Assembly: GCA_947652605.1 (NCBI GenBank)
Contig: OX393579.1
Span: forward strand, 39,562,970 to 39,626,969
Direction of reading: 5' to 3'
From: Elmis aenea
Lineage: Eukaryota > Arthropoda > Insecta > Coleoptera > Elmidae
DNA length: 64,000 nucleotides
Part shown: positions 1-12,654 of the stretch, piece by piece
Numbering within the stretch: position 1 is the stretch's first letter
Layout of the letters: every line of letters begins with the position of its first letter
Notes under the pieces: generated by a model
What the model was told of the DNA's origin: nothing
The model's database searches: none
The model's input: the letters and a program-made list of their open reading frames with translations, nothing else
Position numbers and translations under genes: made by a program

Positions 1-500
1 TTTGGCCGTGTTAAATATAAAACAAACGCTATTACACGATCTTCCTGTTGATCATCATGTACCAATAAATAATCAGAATCCCCATAAAAACTACATGTGG
101 CAGATACATAGTCCAACTCCAAACCTGTGACTTCAGATACCTAAATCAATTTATTTTTTATTATTTGTCGTCAACTACAGTTAATAATAATACTAACCCA
201 TGGCATTACATTGGTTTTCAAAAATTCGTACATAATATTTATGTTTTTGGAATCTACATGCTTTAAATCGGACGACTGGAAAAATTCATATAAATCTAAA
301 CTTCTTTTATTCCAATCTATTACATTAAATTCGTTTCGAATTAACGAAAGTATGTGTGCATCTTCAAGAAAATTTTGAATAACACATGCTTTAAATGGGT
401 TAACTATTAGCTCTACATCATCTTCAACTAAACGTGATTTATCTGTCCAGTGTTTATGAAAATCGGTTTTAAACATGGTCGTTGTTAGTTTACTATTCAT
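1..500 (-). CDS. OGFOD1: Prolyl 3-hydroxylase OGFOD1 (sudestada1 type), 5' part only
   Basis: 2-oxoglutarate/Fe(II) oxygenase that hydroxylates a proline of ribosomal protein uS12; the family acts in translation and stress granules. Exon 1 runs from ATG at 500 down to 198 (101 codons, phase 0, ending Met-Pro-Trp before a GTTAGT donor); exon 2 runs from 140 off the left edge (acceptor TTTAG at 142-141). Recognised by the N-terminal signature NPFKACVIQNFLED, by DLYEFFQSSDLK, and in exon 2 by LLVHDDQQEDRVIAFVLYL, which matches the family's HDDELEGRRIAFILYLVPP; the His and Asp of HDD are the first two iron ligands. The rest of the catalytic fold and the C-terminal inactive oxygenase domain lie outside the window. 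The intron is only 57 bp. Confidence 0.9.
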
Positions 501-591
501 ATTGAGGCTTATCTTTCTTTGTTTTAATGGTGGTTCAAGACAATAATCCTTAGTATAAGTATTTTTATCAAAGACTTAAAACAAATAGAAT

Positions 592-771
592 TTATTTTAT
601 GCCATGACAACATGTAGCAACAAAATACTTACAACCTCGTACATGTAACTCGTTAGGTATGTAATTATTCGTAATAACTTCACAATCATAGTCCCAACAT
701 TCACAGTCAACATCAGTTTCGCTTTCCATTATTACTGACGGTAATGATTTTTGTTTAGTTTTCTTGTTCAT
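592..771 (-). CDS. Small Cys-rich ORF, uncertain gene
   Basis: A 59-residue reading frame from ATG at 771 to the stop at 592. It is Lys-rich at its start and then carries two Cys clusters (DCECWDYDC and GCKYFVATCCHG), which could bind metal or form disulfides. There is no signal peptide and I recognise no family. It lies 92 bp upstream of the OGFOD1 start on the same strand, so it could be a short gene, a last exon, or chance. An in-frame GTG lies upstream but ATG is the sensible start. The Cys spacing is the only argument that it is real. Confidence 0.2.
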   Translation of the reverse strand: MNKKTKQKSLPSVIMESETDVDCECWDYDCEVITNNYIPNELHVRGCKYFVATCCHGIK

Positions 772-783
772 TTTCAAAGCCAC

Positions 784-1247
784 TTGGTACTTTTTGAAGG
801 TTATGTATTAAGTTGCATGTGGATACCATTGGTTAATCAAGAATTGCCTCATTGCCTGTGCTGCGTGAATAGGAATTTTAAATAACCAATGCTTAAAAAA
901 GAAAATTCCAAAAACGCATTTTTTTAAATTTTTAATTTAATTTGGTTAATTTCATGTGCTGGTTAAAGGTCAAGTTTTAATCGTTGGCAAATTTATTTCT
1001 TTGATAAAACTTAAAAAATATTATTCATTATGTACTTACATGAATCTGAATTTCAAATATTCTAAACTTTTCTAATAATTATATTAGCAATCTAAGAGTA
1101 ACACCGAGAGACTTTATAATTTAAACAAATTTGTCTTATTTATTTTACTGATACTTGCAAATTGCTTTGTAAAAATATGAGCTGCATGCAATTAATTCCT
1201 TACCGACTTTTATGAAGTGGCTTTTGTTTTATTGATACAGTTTATAA
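784..1247. other. AT-rich intergenic stretch
   Basis: No gene, RNA or repeat structure recognised here. Confidence 0.4.
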
Positions 1248-1712
1248 CAGGGGTGGAATAACGTTTTAAATCGTTACGTTATTGTATAACGTTATTTATT
1301 ATTTGTTTTTGTTACATAACGTTATAAATAACATTAAAAAAATGAATTGGTATGTTATATAACGTTACATAAATAATGATAAATAATGTTTTGGAAATAA
1401 TTTTTATTTGTAGCTCTGAAATTATTTTTAGGGTCTGTAAAATGTAAATTTTTAAAATGGTACATAATTACGTAGATATTTCATTTTTATTTTCATTTTT
1501 AAAATACAAACAAAATATATCTTCTTCTGAAAGTATAAGAACGTTATATTGAAATTTAATTTATAGAGAATAACAATACAAAATAACTTTAATTAAACGT
1601 TATTGGTTATTATAACGTTATCAAAATATCGTTACGTTATTGTCTGAGAAATTATTATTGAATCGTTATTACAACGTTATCGGGTATTGTTACGTTACGT
1701 TTTCCATCCCTG
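1248..1712. mobile_element. hAT-type MITE (CAGGGGTGGAATAACG family), copy 1
   Basis: 465-bp non-coding element. Left end CAGGGGTGGAATAACG, right end CGTTTTCCATCCCTG, giving imperfect terminal inverted repeats. The 8-bp flanks gtttataa (1240-1247) and gtgtataa (1713-1720) agree at 7 of 8 positions, as expected for an aged hAT target-site duplication. The interior is dense in short ACGTTAT/ATAACGT repeats on both strands. A second copy in reverse orientation lies at 30027-30473. Confidence 0.8.
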
Positions 1713-1720
1713 GTGTATAA

Positions 1721-2360
1721 TACATGAAATTTTTCGACCTTTTGATGTGCTTTCATTACAATGTGAATCAGCAATAATGAATTTTTAGTTCAATTAGCAA
1801 TCGGTGTGGAGAGTACCAACAAATAACAGAATTAAACAAAATAAGCCGAAAATTATTAATAACCAACATTTAACTGTTCTGCTCATTTTGAAATAGGTGT
1901 GTGAAATAATTTTAATGTACAATTGGAATTTTTTTCTTATCAATTTTTTTTAAATAAAAATAAATAAATACAACTGATTTAATTATTGGTATTTATTTTT
2001 CATACTTGCATATACACAAACCAAAATCAGCCAATAATTAAGTAACGAATTATGTTTTATACTAATGACAGATAGGTGAATCTGAATATTGAAACAAATA
2101 TAAAGTGAATATAAAAGAACTTTTTGCGGTACAAATAATTAAAATACATAAGCATTTTACTTTTTATCTAAATATACTCGATGTTTGAAAAGCAAACACT
2201 TTTGGATTAACTAATTAAAAAAAAATTTTGTAAACAGTTTACCATATTTTAATTTAATACTTCATGATTATTATAAACTTATCTACACATCTTTTTGGTA
2301 ATGTGTCTATACGATTACAAAAAATACATATAAAATTTAAAAGAACAACTGAAAAACTGT
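1721..2360. other. 3' flank of eIF3g
   Basis: AT-rich sequence downstream of the minus-strand eIF3g stop. TTTATT at about 1990 reads AATAAA on the minus strand and could serve as a poly(A) signal. No gene seen. Confidence 0.35.
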
Positions 2361-3280
2361 TTATTGATTAGAATGTGCAGGAGGCTTGGACCAGTCTACA
2401 TTAAGAATTAAATGATCGTAGCCATGACCATGCAATGTATGTATCGCCTTAGCAGCATCATTACGAAACTTGAAATGAATGTAAGCAAAACCTTTACATT
2501 GACCAGTTTGTTTATCTTTCGCTAGATACAACTTCTGAATTGGTCCAAATGGTTTAACTAATTCTTCCAAATCAGTTTCTGTTGTCGATTCACTTAAGTT
2601 AGATACGCGAATAGCTGTAGCATCATCTCGTCGACCAGGCATGTTAGGATTATCAGATCGTTTTGCAGCACCATCTCTCATACTGGGTGGTACGTACTTT
2701 GAGCCACTAGTTGCTTTTCCAACTTCTGTACTGCCAACTGGTGTTGGACCTTTTTTCTCTGAATCTGGGATTTTACCACCTGCTAAAACGGTGTCTTTCC
2801 AAGGACATTTGGATGTCCAATGATCTCCGCTACATGTACGACATTTAACGACGTTTTTGTCTCCCAATGCTGGAATAATTGACGAGTAAAATAACCAATT
2901 ATCAACCATCCATACAACTTACCTTTCAACTTGTCAATACCAGCCTCATCTTCTGTTTTATTATCTTCTTCTTTGCTAGTTACATACTGCATGTACACGT
3001 CTTCTCCAACGATAGTAGTGGCAGGATTTGGTCCAGGTTTGTCATCAGACGATTCCCCAAATTTAGCCCAAGTTTTACGCAAAGCAATGCTTTTTGATAC
3101 AATACGTTTTTCAATTTTATAAGTTCTAATAATTTTTACTTTTTTATCGTCATCATTGTACTTATATTCTGTCACAATTTTAAAACCATTTTCTCGTACT
3201 TCAGTTGTTGGAGGTAGTGATCCCCCTTCTAATTCCACTTCATCCGCCCAACTAGATTTTATTTCTTCAGTTACAGGCAT
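2361..3280 (-). CDS. eIF3g: Eukaryotic translation initiation factor 3 subunit G
   Basis: Subunit of the eIF3 complex that binds the 40S ribosome and mRNA during initiation and scanning. Exon 1 is 3280-2923 (ATG at 3280; 119 codons plus 1 nt; donor GTAAGT), exon 2 is 2869-2361 (acceptor TTATTCCAG); joined length 288 aa, within the family's range (about 270-320). Domain order: eIF3g N-terminal domain with KSIALRKTWAKFG and DKPGPNPATT; a CX2CX3HX4C zinc knuckle at residues 129-141 (CRTCSGDHWTSKC); a charged linker with KYVPPSMRDG; then a C-terminal RRM with RNP2 IRVSNL (206-211) and RNP1 KGFAYIHF (245-252). The track of codons upstream of 3280 begins with TTG, so the ATG was chosen. It diverges from SCO1 across 200 bp. 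Confidence 0.97.
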
Positions 3281-3480
3281 CTCAATCAATTATTTACAAA
3301 TTGAATGATTTCATACAGTACAACAATATGCTCAATAACCACGAGAAACCAATTTGACAACCGACTTGACAGATCTGCTGTCTGAAGCTAAGCACAGTAA
3401 TTTTCAAAGTGGCAATTTCATACATGTCCGTACAATAATATGAATTTAGCATGGAAATGAGTGCTTAACCTGTAATAATC
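3281..3480. promoter_or_regulatory. Shared intergenic promoter region of eIF3g and SCO1
   Basis: Only 200 bp separate the two divergent start codons (3280 minus, 3481 plus), so both housekeeping genes must start transcription here or in overlapping sequence. No TATA box is obvious, which fits constitutive genes. Individual binding sites cannot be assigned by eye. Confidence 0.5.
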
Positions 3481-6400
3481 ATGTCGCGAGTGATTTCGAA
3501 AATTACCAGAATAACCTCACAAAATTGTAAACTTCTTTGCAACAATCCTCCGGTACTTACGGTATATACCTAATAACCTAAAGTACATTATTTTATTTGT
3601 AGAAGTTGACCTTGGCAAAATTTAGTAGTTTTAATTTGCCAAATAAAAAAACGTTTGCCAAACTCAAAGTCCCAATAACATGGAAAAGTTTTGGCGTAAC
3701 GGCTGCAATTGGCGGAGGCCTTCTTGCATTTATGATGTATATCAAAAAAGAAAAGGAAGAAGGTTGGAGAATTCAATTATATTTTATTTTCTAAATTAAT
3801 TGTTCGGTACATGTTTAGTGCGGCTCAAAGAAAGAAATAGAATGTTAGGAAAAGCAGCTATTGGAGGTAAATTTGAATTATTAGATTCTAATAATGTGTT
3901 GCGAAAAAGTGAAGAATTCTTTGGAAAATGGTTACTAATTTATTTTGGATTCACACATTGTCCTGATATATGCCCTGATGAATTGGAGAAGATGTCAGCC
4001 GTTATTGATATATTAGGTAGGATTCTGCTTATCTATATTTTTCAATTTGATTTCAATAACAAATAAAATAATTTCTAAAAATTAATTCATATTTTTGGTA
4101 AGATTGGTAATTGTTAATTATATTGAGTGTCCTCCTGATCTGTATGATGTACAACTTTCCTCATTTAATGAACTATGTAGCCATGAGACTGACTCCCAAC
4201 TCCTGAGTCACTATTTTTTTAAACCGACTCTGACTCCCGACTCCTTTCATTAAAAAAAAACATGGGTTTGCGAGGTTGTATCCGATCTGCGTTAAAAGCG
4301 ACCCATTGGTATTTTACTAAAAGTAATACAATACTGTAATCGTATACTAGGTCTGTTAAATGTTAAATAGGAAAGATAATTTTATAATAGCCGCGGTAGC
4401 GTAGCGTAGTAAGACAACTTTCAAATCATAGGGCACCAGAAAAAGACTTACGATTTTTCATTACTTGTGGTGAATACAATTATTGCTGGGAGGTTTTTAA
4501 GTACGTGATAAAAATATTGGTCGTGCGCGACTGACCTATGTGTGCGATAATTAGTGCAATTTGACAGGAATATAAAATCCTTTATCTTTTATATTATATT
4601 CGGGGTCGTGTCTAGGCAAGGCGAGGTACCTTAAAGAAATTCATAGTAACGTATGCTTTTTGTTCAACAAAAATATAAATTTATAGCATAAACTGACGTT
4701 TTTCCATTTTTTTAAATTAGATTTTAGTCTAAAATATGTTGTTACTTTTTTAGAATTTATGTGAGTTTTATGTTTACATTTATATTATTACTTTTTTGTA
4801 ATTTTGCTAAGTATATTATGTATGTGTTCCTTTACGTAAATGGAAACTCTCAGTGAAAGTTTTTACCTTTATTAAAAATAATTTCGTGGGGTTGGGGCAC
4901 GATCTGATTTAAAAAAGTAAAAAATCAGAAAAGGTTCTCCCGTAAAACTGTAATTTTGGATGGCGGTAAAGTACTTTACAGTCTACATTATCTAACTTTG
5001 CATTAAAACACGTTTAAACATGTACAATTAAAAAAATATCGCCTGCGGCGCAGTTTTCTGCCCTCCACTTTTTTTGTGTCGATCTCTACTTACTTTTGGA
5101 AAAATCAAGAGTTGGCAACCCTTACTTAGAGGGCCTGCAAATTCAGGGACGGCCCCGGGCGGCACAAACTATAGCTACGCCACTGAATAGCCGTGCAAAT
5201 ATTAAGGTGAAAATATGTTATCACAGATACATATTTTTAATGATTCATATTTCTGCTTATACAGGGTGGGGCACGGGAACCGACTGTTTTTAAATTGATT
5301 AGTACTCGGCGATTAAGAAAGTTAGCGTCGTGTGACAGGTGTCATTTAATTCCTTAGCTCAAAGCATTTTATTATCAACTAACATGGAGCCGTGGACACT
5401 AGAGCACCTCGGTTCAGCGCGAGTTTCGCTGCAGATTCAATATTCATAGAAATGACTATGTTCCCGCTCATGACACAATTTTACGTTGGGTAAACAATCT
5501 TCGAACAAGAGGCCCAATGATGAAAAAGAATCCGCCCGGCCACCAACGTACTATGCGTACTCCAGAGAACGTGGAAAGAGTAAGACAAGCGGAACTGCGA
5601 AGCCCAGGTCGCTCTCTTCGAAGACATTCAGCTGCACTCACATCAGCAATCGTACTGTAAGACGGATTTTGTATGGTGAACTACGTTTCCATTCATAGAA
5701 ACAAGCGGTTGTGCAGAAATTGAATGTAAGGGATTACACCCTTAACGATTGCTTTTGCACAGGAAATGCTTGCACTCTTCGAGCAAAATGAAGACATGAG
5801 CGATGGTCCATTTCCACTTTAATGGGGCCGTCAACAGACAAAATTGTCAGTATGGGGCTACTGAAAATCCACGACAATTACACGAAAAACCGCTGCATAG
5901 CCTGAAGGTGGCAAAGTTTACCCAATGTAAAATTGTGTCATGAGCGGAAACAGAGTCATTTCTATGAATATTGAATCTGCGGCGAAACTCGCGCTGAACC
6001 GAGGTGCTCTAGTGTCCACGGCTCCATGTTAGTTGATAATAAAATGCTTTGAGCTAAGGAATTAAAGGACACCTGTCACACGACACTACCTTTCTTAATG
6101 GCCGAGTACTAATCAATTAAAAAACAGTCGGTTCCCGTGCCTCACCCTGTATTAACTGTAAAATCTGACGTATAATACGCATGCTTGATTTAGCCCAAAA
6201 TTCTCTGGTAAAATGGATATTTGTTTATAATATGCACAACAACTTTTCAACATTATGTGTTTGTGTTATGAAACATTTGTTAAAAATCCGAAAGAATAAT
6301 AACAAACAGAAATAGGTACGCAATAAATAAAATAAAATACATTCAATTTCGCTAGTTTATTTTCGATATTAAAAATGATGTATTTTTTGTACTTGCGTAT

Positions 6401-7515
6401 TATACACAAAATTTTGCAAAAATTGCGCTCAATATACAGGGTAACATTATAAAACGGAAACAATATTATGGACAAGTTAGCCTCTGCTACTGCGCAAATA
6501 GATGCCAATTTACAAAACTTATCTGCAAAACACCCCTCGTTATACATCGACTTTGTAACATTGAATTTCTTACTTACTAGCGTTAAAACAAAATAAAATT
6601 ACTCATTAGAAAAGTTTTACCATTAGAACCATATTTCTACATACCTTGACCTTAAAAACTTCAAAATAAAGGCATTATCGAAAACTTTTTCAAATCTCAA
6701 CAAGATTTGATCGACTACAGAACTAATCTGTCTATAAGTAACCTTTATGTAGTCAAGTATTTTTTGCAGATAAAAATTGAACATACAAAACTAGTTTGTG
6801 TTACTTTAATCGTTCCCGTTTCCGTTTTAAAAAAAAAACGATTGACATCGTTATTTTGTTTTTGTTTTAAATTTTTTATTCTGTTTTCATCTTCGAAAAA
6901 AAAATCTAAATTAAAAAAGAGTCGAGAGTCGGTAGTTTTTCTGACTCCCTACTCCTCAAAAAAGCTCTGACTCCTCGACTCCCCATTCCTGGTTGTAACT
7001 GTAACTATACAAAATATTTTCCCAATCTTGTGACATTTGTTTAATGAGTAGTGTTATAAATTTGTAGATAAGACTGAAGGAGTACCAAAGGTTCAACCCC
7101 TATTTATATCTGTGGACCCTGGGCGTGATTCTCCTGATGTAGTTGGAAAATATTGTAAAGAATTTAGTCCACGCCTACTAGGTTTAACTGGTTCTGAACA
7201 ACAAGTAAGAGAGGCTTGCAAAGCATATCGTGTCTACTTCAGCGCTGGACCTAAGGATAGCGACAGCGATTACATTGTTAGTATTATTCATAAATTGTGT
7301 GCCAGTTTTCTCTACTAAGTTTCACACTATTTAACATCTTTATTTTAACACATTACTGTCTGCAGGTGGACCACACTATCATTATGTACTTGGTAAATCC
7401 AGATGGAGAATTTGTGGATTATTACGGACAAAATAGAAATTTTGATGAAATTTCAAATTCTGTAAGAGTGAATATGCTTAAGTACGATACGTTACATAAG
7501 AAGTCTTGGTTTTAA
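3481..7515 (+). CDS. SCO1: Cytochrome c oxidase assembly copper chaperone SCO1
   Basis: Inner-membrane mitochondrial copper chaperone that helps build the CuA site of cytochrome c oxidase subunit II. Exons: 3481-3561, 3603-3762, 3819-4016, 7068-7276, 7366-7515; total 798 nt, 265 aa, every junction in phase. Exon 1 encodes a basic presequence-like N-terminus; an alternative in-phase donor at 3553 would shorten it by three residues. One membrane segment lies at residues 57-74 ([17 protein letters not shown]). The thioredoxin-like domain has the copper-binding pair C128-C132 (HCPDICP) and the ligand H219 (VDHTIIMYL); the 91-residue spacing from first Cys to His equals that of human SCO1 (C169, H260). 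Intron 3 (4017-7067, 3 kb) is filled by a hAT-type element with a second transposon inside it. Confidence 0.97.
4176..6991 (-). mobile_element. hAT-type element with GGAGTCGG-rich ends, copy A (in SCO1 intron 3)
   Basis: Same family as 29148-32346 but reversed. Its right end (about 6900-6991, ending CCCCATTCCTG) matches the left end of the copy at 29148, and its left part (CCGACTC-type repeats about 4180-4260) matches the right end of that copy and of the one ending at 22745. Both ends are arrays of gagtcgg/ccgactc motifs, like hAT subterminal repeats. I found no convincing target duplication, and the left boundary is approximate. No intact transposase is seen. An independent transposon occupies 5262-6149. 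Confidence 0.65.
5262..6149 (+). mobile_element. TA-flanked transposon with long TIRs and a broken DUF4817/HTH-type transposase
   Basis: 888 bp, flanked by TA on both sides, ends CAGGGTGGGGCACGGGAACC and its complement. The two arms (about 5262-5492 and 5919-6149) are roughly 230 bp and nearly identical. The arm contains the start of a transposase-like frame (MEPWTLEHL), and the centre continues with pieces typical of the DUF4817 mobile-element proteins of insects: [55 protein letters not shown], with several frameshifts and stops and a large internal deletion. It is non-functional as a protein but structurally young. Confidence 0.75.
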
Positions 7516-7789
7516 TTAAATAAGTATTGTTGTAGTCATTACCAGAGATGTGATATAAGTATTTATAATTAAAAGTTTTGTAGTATTAATGTCTTTTAAT
7601 TATTAACTGTACTAAGTTATGATTTATCGATAATTGTATAAAAAAGTGGTTAATTAACCGAAGCCATTTCTTTAATAACTGATAATTTATGACCTCGAGT
7701 ATGCTAATTATATATTACAGATGTTTATATATTTGAAAACAAAAAAAATCTGTGGTTTTTCTGATTCCTCGTCAGTTTAAAGAATAAAT

Positions 7790-10700
7790 ATGAAGTTACT
7801 ATTAATTTTTATTTGCATTTATATTGCACCTTGCGTTCTGTCAGTAAGTATTTTACTCCTTTGTTTTTGCTAGTTTTAGACCATTATTTCTAGATGACCG
7901 AAAAACAGTTTAAAGCTGCACAAAAGTTAACACGCAATGTATGCCAACCAAAAACTAAAGTTACTAATGGTAAGATAATATAATTTTTTTTAGGTTTTTA
8001 GATTTATAAATTCTTAACGTGTAAATAAATTTTGGCTGTTGTATTTAACACGTTAAACGCCATTTGTATCCATATGGATACAAATCATTTTTGCCAAATG
8101 GGCCACCTGTATCCATTTGGATACAACAGCCTACATTTAGATTCGGTTGCCTGTATTCTTAAACATACATGTATTACATATAACTATACCAGAAAAAGGT
8201 TAAGGATGGCCCGCTGGACCAGAAAACCTTGGTGGTCACGATTTTTTTACCCACATTGATATTAAAAAAAAAAAAAAAGTTTTATGATTCAAATTCATTC
8301 ACACAAAAAAAATTTAAAAACTGGTTAAAATGTTATTATTTTGTTGTGAAATTTTTTTATATTACTTAAGGGCAATTAAGAAACGTTAATTTAGAAAAAA
8401 AAATTGGTGGCCAGAAAAACCTACTTTTTTTTAACATGGTGGCGCTTAACGTGTTAAGGAAAATCAGTTATTTGTCTCAAATTTTGGTACATTATGTTTG
8501 AATATTTACCTAGACATCATCTGGGTCATTTCTAGAAAAATTATGTTTAGTATGAAACAAGAAAAATATTGCAAAAAATTGTATTTTTTAAAGCATTTGT
8601 TTAAGTAAATTTTATGTATAATTTTAAAATTTTATTTTACCCCTAGTTTAGTGTTTATGAATCCAAAATATAAGATAGTTAAAATTTTATAAAACAATTA
8701 CAGTAGGACTAATGGTATTTTAAAAGCTTTTACTTGATCATTGGTCGTTACTTCTAGTTGGGCATGTTAATTACAATACCATACTATGTCCGGTAAACAA
8801 GTACTTAATTCGGACCACCCAAAAATCTCTTTAAAGCTAAATATGAGATAGAGCTTCGGTTAAATTAGCAAAAAGTATTAAAGCCCAATATGTAGCAATA
8901 ATCAAATGTTTTGAAAAATGCATTGTTAAGTTGGTATAAGCATAAAATTAAATTTGAGATTATTAATTATGCTTAATAAATGACTGGTATCAGTTTTTTC
9001 ATAACACATCTTTAAGAAGAGTTTACTGTTTGCTTGTGATTATTAGACATTTACTGGAATAAATAGCATTAGCACACTAGCGGATTAACTAAATTAGAGG
9101 CCCTAGGCGCAATCTGATTTTGGGGCCCGTATCACCCTTACTTTCTAAACACAAAAATTACACTACACGATCTGAAAAAATAAAATTTCAAAATATTCTT
9201 CAATAGTATTTTATTGGAAATAGAAAGAATAGAAAACAGAGAAATTAACCAACATTACAATAAGTTCGCGCCATAATCCACCAGTGCATTTGTGTTTTTT
9301 AATTTAAAGATATATCACTTGCTATGAAAACAAAAATGAAAAATAACATACAAACAAATCTGAGCAAACAAATCCCATAATATACAGGGTGATTGAAATT
9401 CGAGTTTAAGCATGGGGATCTCGCTTATTATAATAGCTAGAGGCTAGAGTATGGGTTTAAATTTGGCAAAGTCGCTAAATTTTGTGCTTATTGTTAATCC
9501 AAAGAGAAATTGGAAATATCTTAAACGGTATCCGAGAAAATTAGAAAAAACCGGAAAATACGATTTTTGAAAATCGTCTATAACTCCTTTAAAGTATGAA
9601 ATATTTCAAATGTGTGAAAACATTGCTGAAGCAACTTTTTAAGCTGAATCGGATGGTGGTCACAAATTTTCCCTAGATCGATTCGTTTTTGTTTTATGCC
9701 AACCAACTTAAGTTTTTCTTATGGGCGCAATTTTTGCTATTTAAATAATCAAATAGCATTAATTTTTCTGAATCCATTGTCGTATCACACATGGTATTTT
9801 ACTTGTTTATTCATTGCCAAATTAAAAAAAAAGGGTTTTAAACAATAACCATTATAAATCAGGTAGGCCGGTCGTTGTTTCCATGACAACCACTTAACAA
9901 ACAAAAGGCTTTGAAAGTCCGTTACTTGTCATCGTAATAGATTCGTAAAAATGAACTTTAATAACGAAGAAAAACGCAATATGAGGCGAATTTTGTATAC
10001 CGTTTTTTTTACTTTTGTTACACGTTATCACATGCTTTATACAAATTTACTTAAAATTCTGTTTAATGTAGTGTTTTTTCGGATATCGACGGTTGAAAGG
10101 CAAAATTTGGGGAGAAAAATCATTAAAAATTAGCGATCAGATTTTAAAAGGGTAAAAGGCGTAATTTTAAATTTGTTTTGGACATTTTATCTTATCGCCA
10201 CAAATCCCAAATTTGTAAAATTTTCCGTTGGTTAGTAAAAAAATCACTCTGGTCTTCAAAACACCGTCGGAAAAAGGGACACAAAAGCCACTGTATGGAA
10301 ATAAAACCTAGACCATTCGATGCAGAAAAATCACACGATTACAACAGTGTATATAACTCGATCGTCAAAAATTGTCGGTTATCCCATTTTGCCTTTCTAC
10401 CGTCGATATGTTTGTAATAAAAATGTTTTGTTTTTAATTTTTTATTGTCATTTGAAACCATTCTGCCATATTTTTGGCCCCACATTTTCCTAAGTTTCTG
10501 TCCAACGTATAAAAATATGTGTGCGAGGGTTGTTTTTTTTCTGCATATTGTTGACTTGACAATATATATTTTGGCTATAAGTTTAAAAATACATAAATGA
10601 AAGGATACTATTCATTTTATGATTTAAAAAAAAACTATTCCAAATAAATATTTCGTTTAATTTATTGTTTCGGCTATTTGTTTTGATTGCCTATGATCAA

Positions 10701-12488
10701 TGGTATATTGCATACTTTCTTAGTGTAGCTCTGACGATGAAAAATAAATTTTCATTTTAATTATAAATATCCATTTTGTAGAACAAATTGCAAAAATGCA
10801 TGAAGGAATATTCGAAGACGATCGTAAATTGAAGGTATAAACATCGAGGTATTGTTAATTTTTTGTAAAATAAAATTGTATAATTTTTCAGTGTTACTTA
10901 GAATGCTGCTTCACTATGGCTAAGACTGTATGGTATAAAATGCTGAGATATGAAAAAAATAAAATATTTGATTTTTAGATGAAAAATGGTAAACTAGATG
11001 TAAACTCTTCTTTGGCTCAGATAACGACTTTGCCAGAAAGCAGACAAAAGGGAATGTACATAACATTAGAAAATTGTAAAAACGCAAGTATGTTGTTTAT
11101 GTAAAACATTTCTATTTGAAAGTAGTTTGCTAATCGTATTAAAACATACAATTAGTATTGAATTCAAGAAAAGGACCCACTTGGCACACGAGAAATTAAA
11201 ATAAATTAAAATAAAAAAGTATCAATTTCAAACCTGTACATAATTTAACTTTCACACAAAAAGTGTTGTCATTTTTTAAAGTTGTACCTACACAAATCCT
11301 ATACAGGGTGTAGAATTGGATCACGCAACATAGCAATTTCAATGGTAAAATTTTAAAAGTTGTATAATATCTCCCCTAATTATTTTAGAAAAGAAGTTCA
11401 TTTAGGTTTTTTCAAGGCATTACAGATTTTTGTCAAAAGGATGTTTTGCAATTTTCAGTTATTGGAAAACCAGAAATTAATATTGATTACATTTATGGAT
11501 ACAGAATTGTTTTCTCTACAAAAAATCTAAATGCACATTTTTTCTAAAATAATTAGGGAAGATATCATACAACTTTTAAAATTGTACCATTAAAATTAAT
11601 TAATCTTGCCCCAAATTTAAGGCTCAGCATAAGCTTATCATAAGAGTTGTGAAGTTGGTTTACTTCGAGTGAAGTTTAGTGCTCAATGAGAATCTGAAAT
11701 AAACTTTTTCATAGCACTCTTAGTTCGGAAGTAATTGAGAATAAAATTAAAAATATTGCTTTTTAAATTAGTATTATTTTTAGATAAAAAACTAAAAACA
11801 TTTTGTGAGTATCTTTTTATTTTCTATACACTGATCAAATTAAACTTTGGTGTCAAATGGTTTTATACCATCTTTTTATTTCTTATGGGCGACATATGGT
11901 TTTTTTTTACTTGAAGAACTAAAAATACTGAAATGTGCAAAAATCCAATATGGCGTTCGTATGAAATAACGAAGTTGGCGATCGTCTAGAATAAATAAAA
12001 TATTTGACACATAATCTACAGTTAGATTAGTGTATAGAAAATAAAAAGTTGCTCGCAGTAGTTGCTAGTTTTTTTTTTTATATTTCTAAATATAAATAAA
12101 AGAAAACGAACAAACTAAAAAATTGTAAGTTTCTTCCGAAAAACTACTGAGTTGGATAGCCATGAAAATTTTCTTTTCAAGTTTGTTTTCAGTACCACAT
12201 TATGCAACTTTGCCACAATTTAACAGACTTTGTAACCCTTAAAATAAACGAGATCCTAATGTTAAGAATTTCGGACTCTCTGTGAACGAGTTGATAAGGT
12301 CAATTATTAAACTGATAAAATCAAATGTTTTTTTTTAGTTACAAGTGATAATAAGTGTGAAGCTGGATTTGAACTTGGTAAATGTTTATATTTTGACAAC
12401 ATTGAGGTGATTCATATACTAAAGTTTATGCATTTTTGATTTAAATAATATTCTATATTTTTATTTGTAGAGTTTTTTTATCCCCTAA
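7790..12488 (+). CDS. Classic odorant-binding protein (PBP/GOBP family), secreted
   Basis: Soluble carrier of small hydrophobic ligands, usually in sensillum lymph. Seven exons: 7790-7843, 7894-7969, 10782-10834, 10892-10927, 10979-11087, 12339-12406, 12471-12488; total 414 nt, 137 aa, all junctions in phase. Exon 1 encodes exactly the 18-residue signal peptide (MKLLLIFICIYIAPCVLS). The mature chain has the six-cysteine OBP pattern: C35, C62, C66, C106, C116, C125, with the diagnostic C2-X3-C3 (CYLEC) and C5-X8-C6 (CEAGFELGKC) spacings. An extra Cys follows C3 directly (C67). The last exon encodes only five residues (SFFIP). A poly(A) signal AATAAA lies at 12616-12621. Introns 2 and 5 hold transposons. 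The subfamily cannot be named from sequence alone. Confidence 0.93.
8049..8453. mobile_element. piggyBac-like MITE in OBP intron 2
   Basis: 405 bp, flanked on both sides by TTAA (8045-8048 and 8454-8457). Ends CACGTTAAACGCCA and TGGCGCTTAACGTG form the inverted repeats. No coding capacity. Inside is a perfect 18-bp palindrome TGTATCCATATGGATACA (8065-8082) and a one-base variant about 43 bp further on. Confidence 0.8.
9385..10560. mobile_element. CAGGGTGATTGAAATTCGAG foldback family, right-truncated copy
   Basis: The left end (TATACAGGGTGATTGAAATTCG) and the following ~600 bp match the complete copy at 46041-47192. About 480 bp between 10010 and 10495 are absent from that copy; they include a broken frame starting MNFNNEEKRNMRRILY, also present in shorter form at 46591. 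The right inverted repeat is missing. It lies in OBP intron 2. Confidence 0.6.
11304..11625. mobile_element. Small foldback element in OBP intron 5
   Basis: Starts TACAGGGTGTAGAATTGG. A segment at about 11340-11400 recurs inverted at about 11530-11600 (AAAAGTTGTATAATATCT... and complement), so the piece folds on itself. The right terminus has decayed and no target duplication is certain. Confidence 0.5.
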
Positions 12489-12615
12489 TAAGATAAACTG
12501 TTGATGAAGAAGTTTATGGTAGTAATAATAAGAATGCATCATAATTTACTGTAGTCTGATAATACACATCAGCTTAGTGGTGTTGTTTTCGACTCTTTGT
12601 AAATTTGTTTTATAA

Positions 12616-12621
12616 AATAAA
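12616..12621 (+). terminator. Candidate poly(A) signal of the OBP gene
   Basis: AATAAA 128 bp downstream of the OBP stop codon, on the coding strand, in AT-rich sequence. Position suits an insect 3' UTR. Confidence 0.45.
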
Positions 12622-12654
12622 TTAACGTTTTATTTTTATTGTTTCTTATCTTTT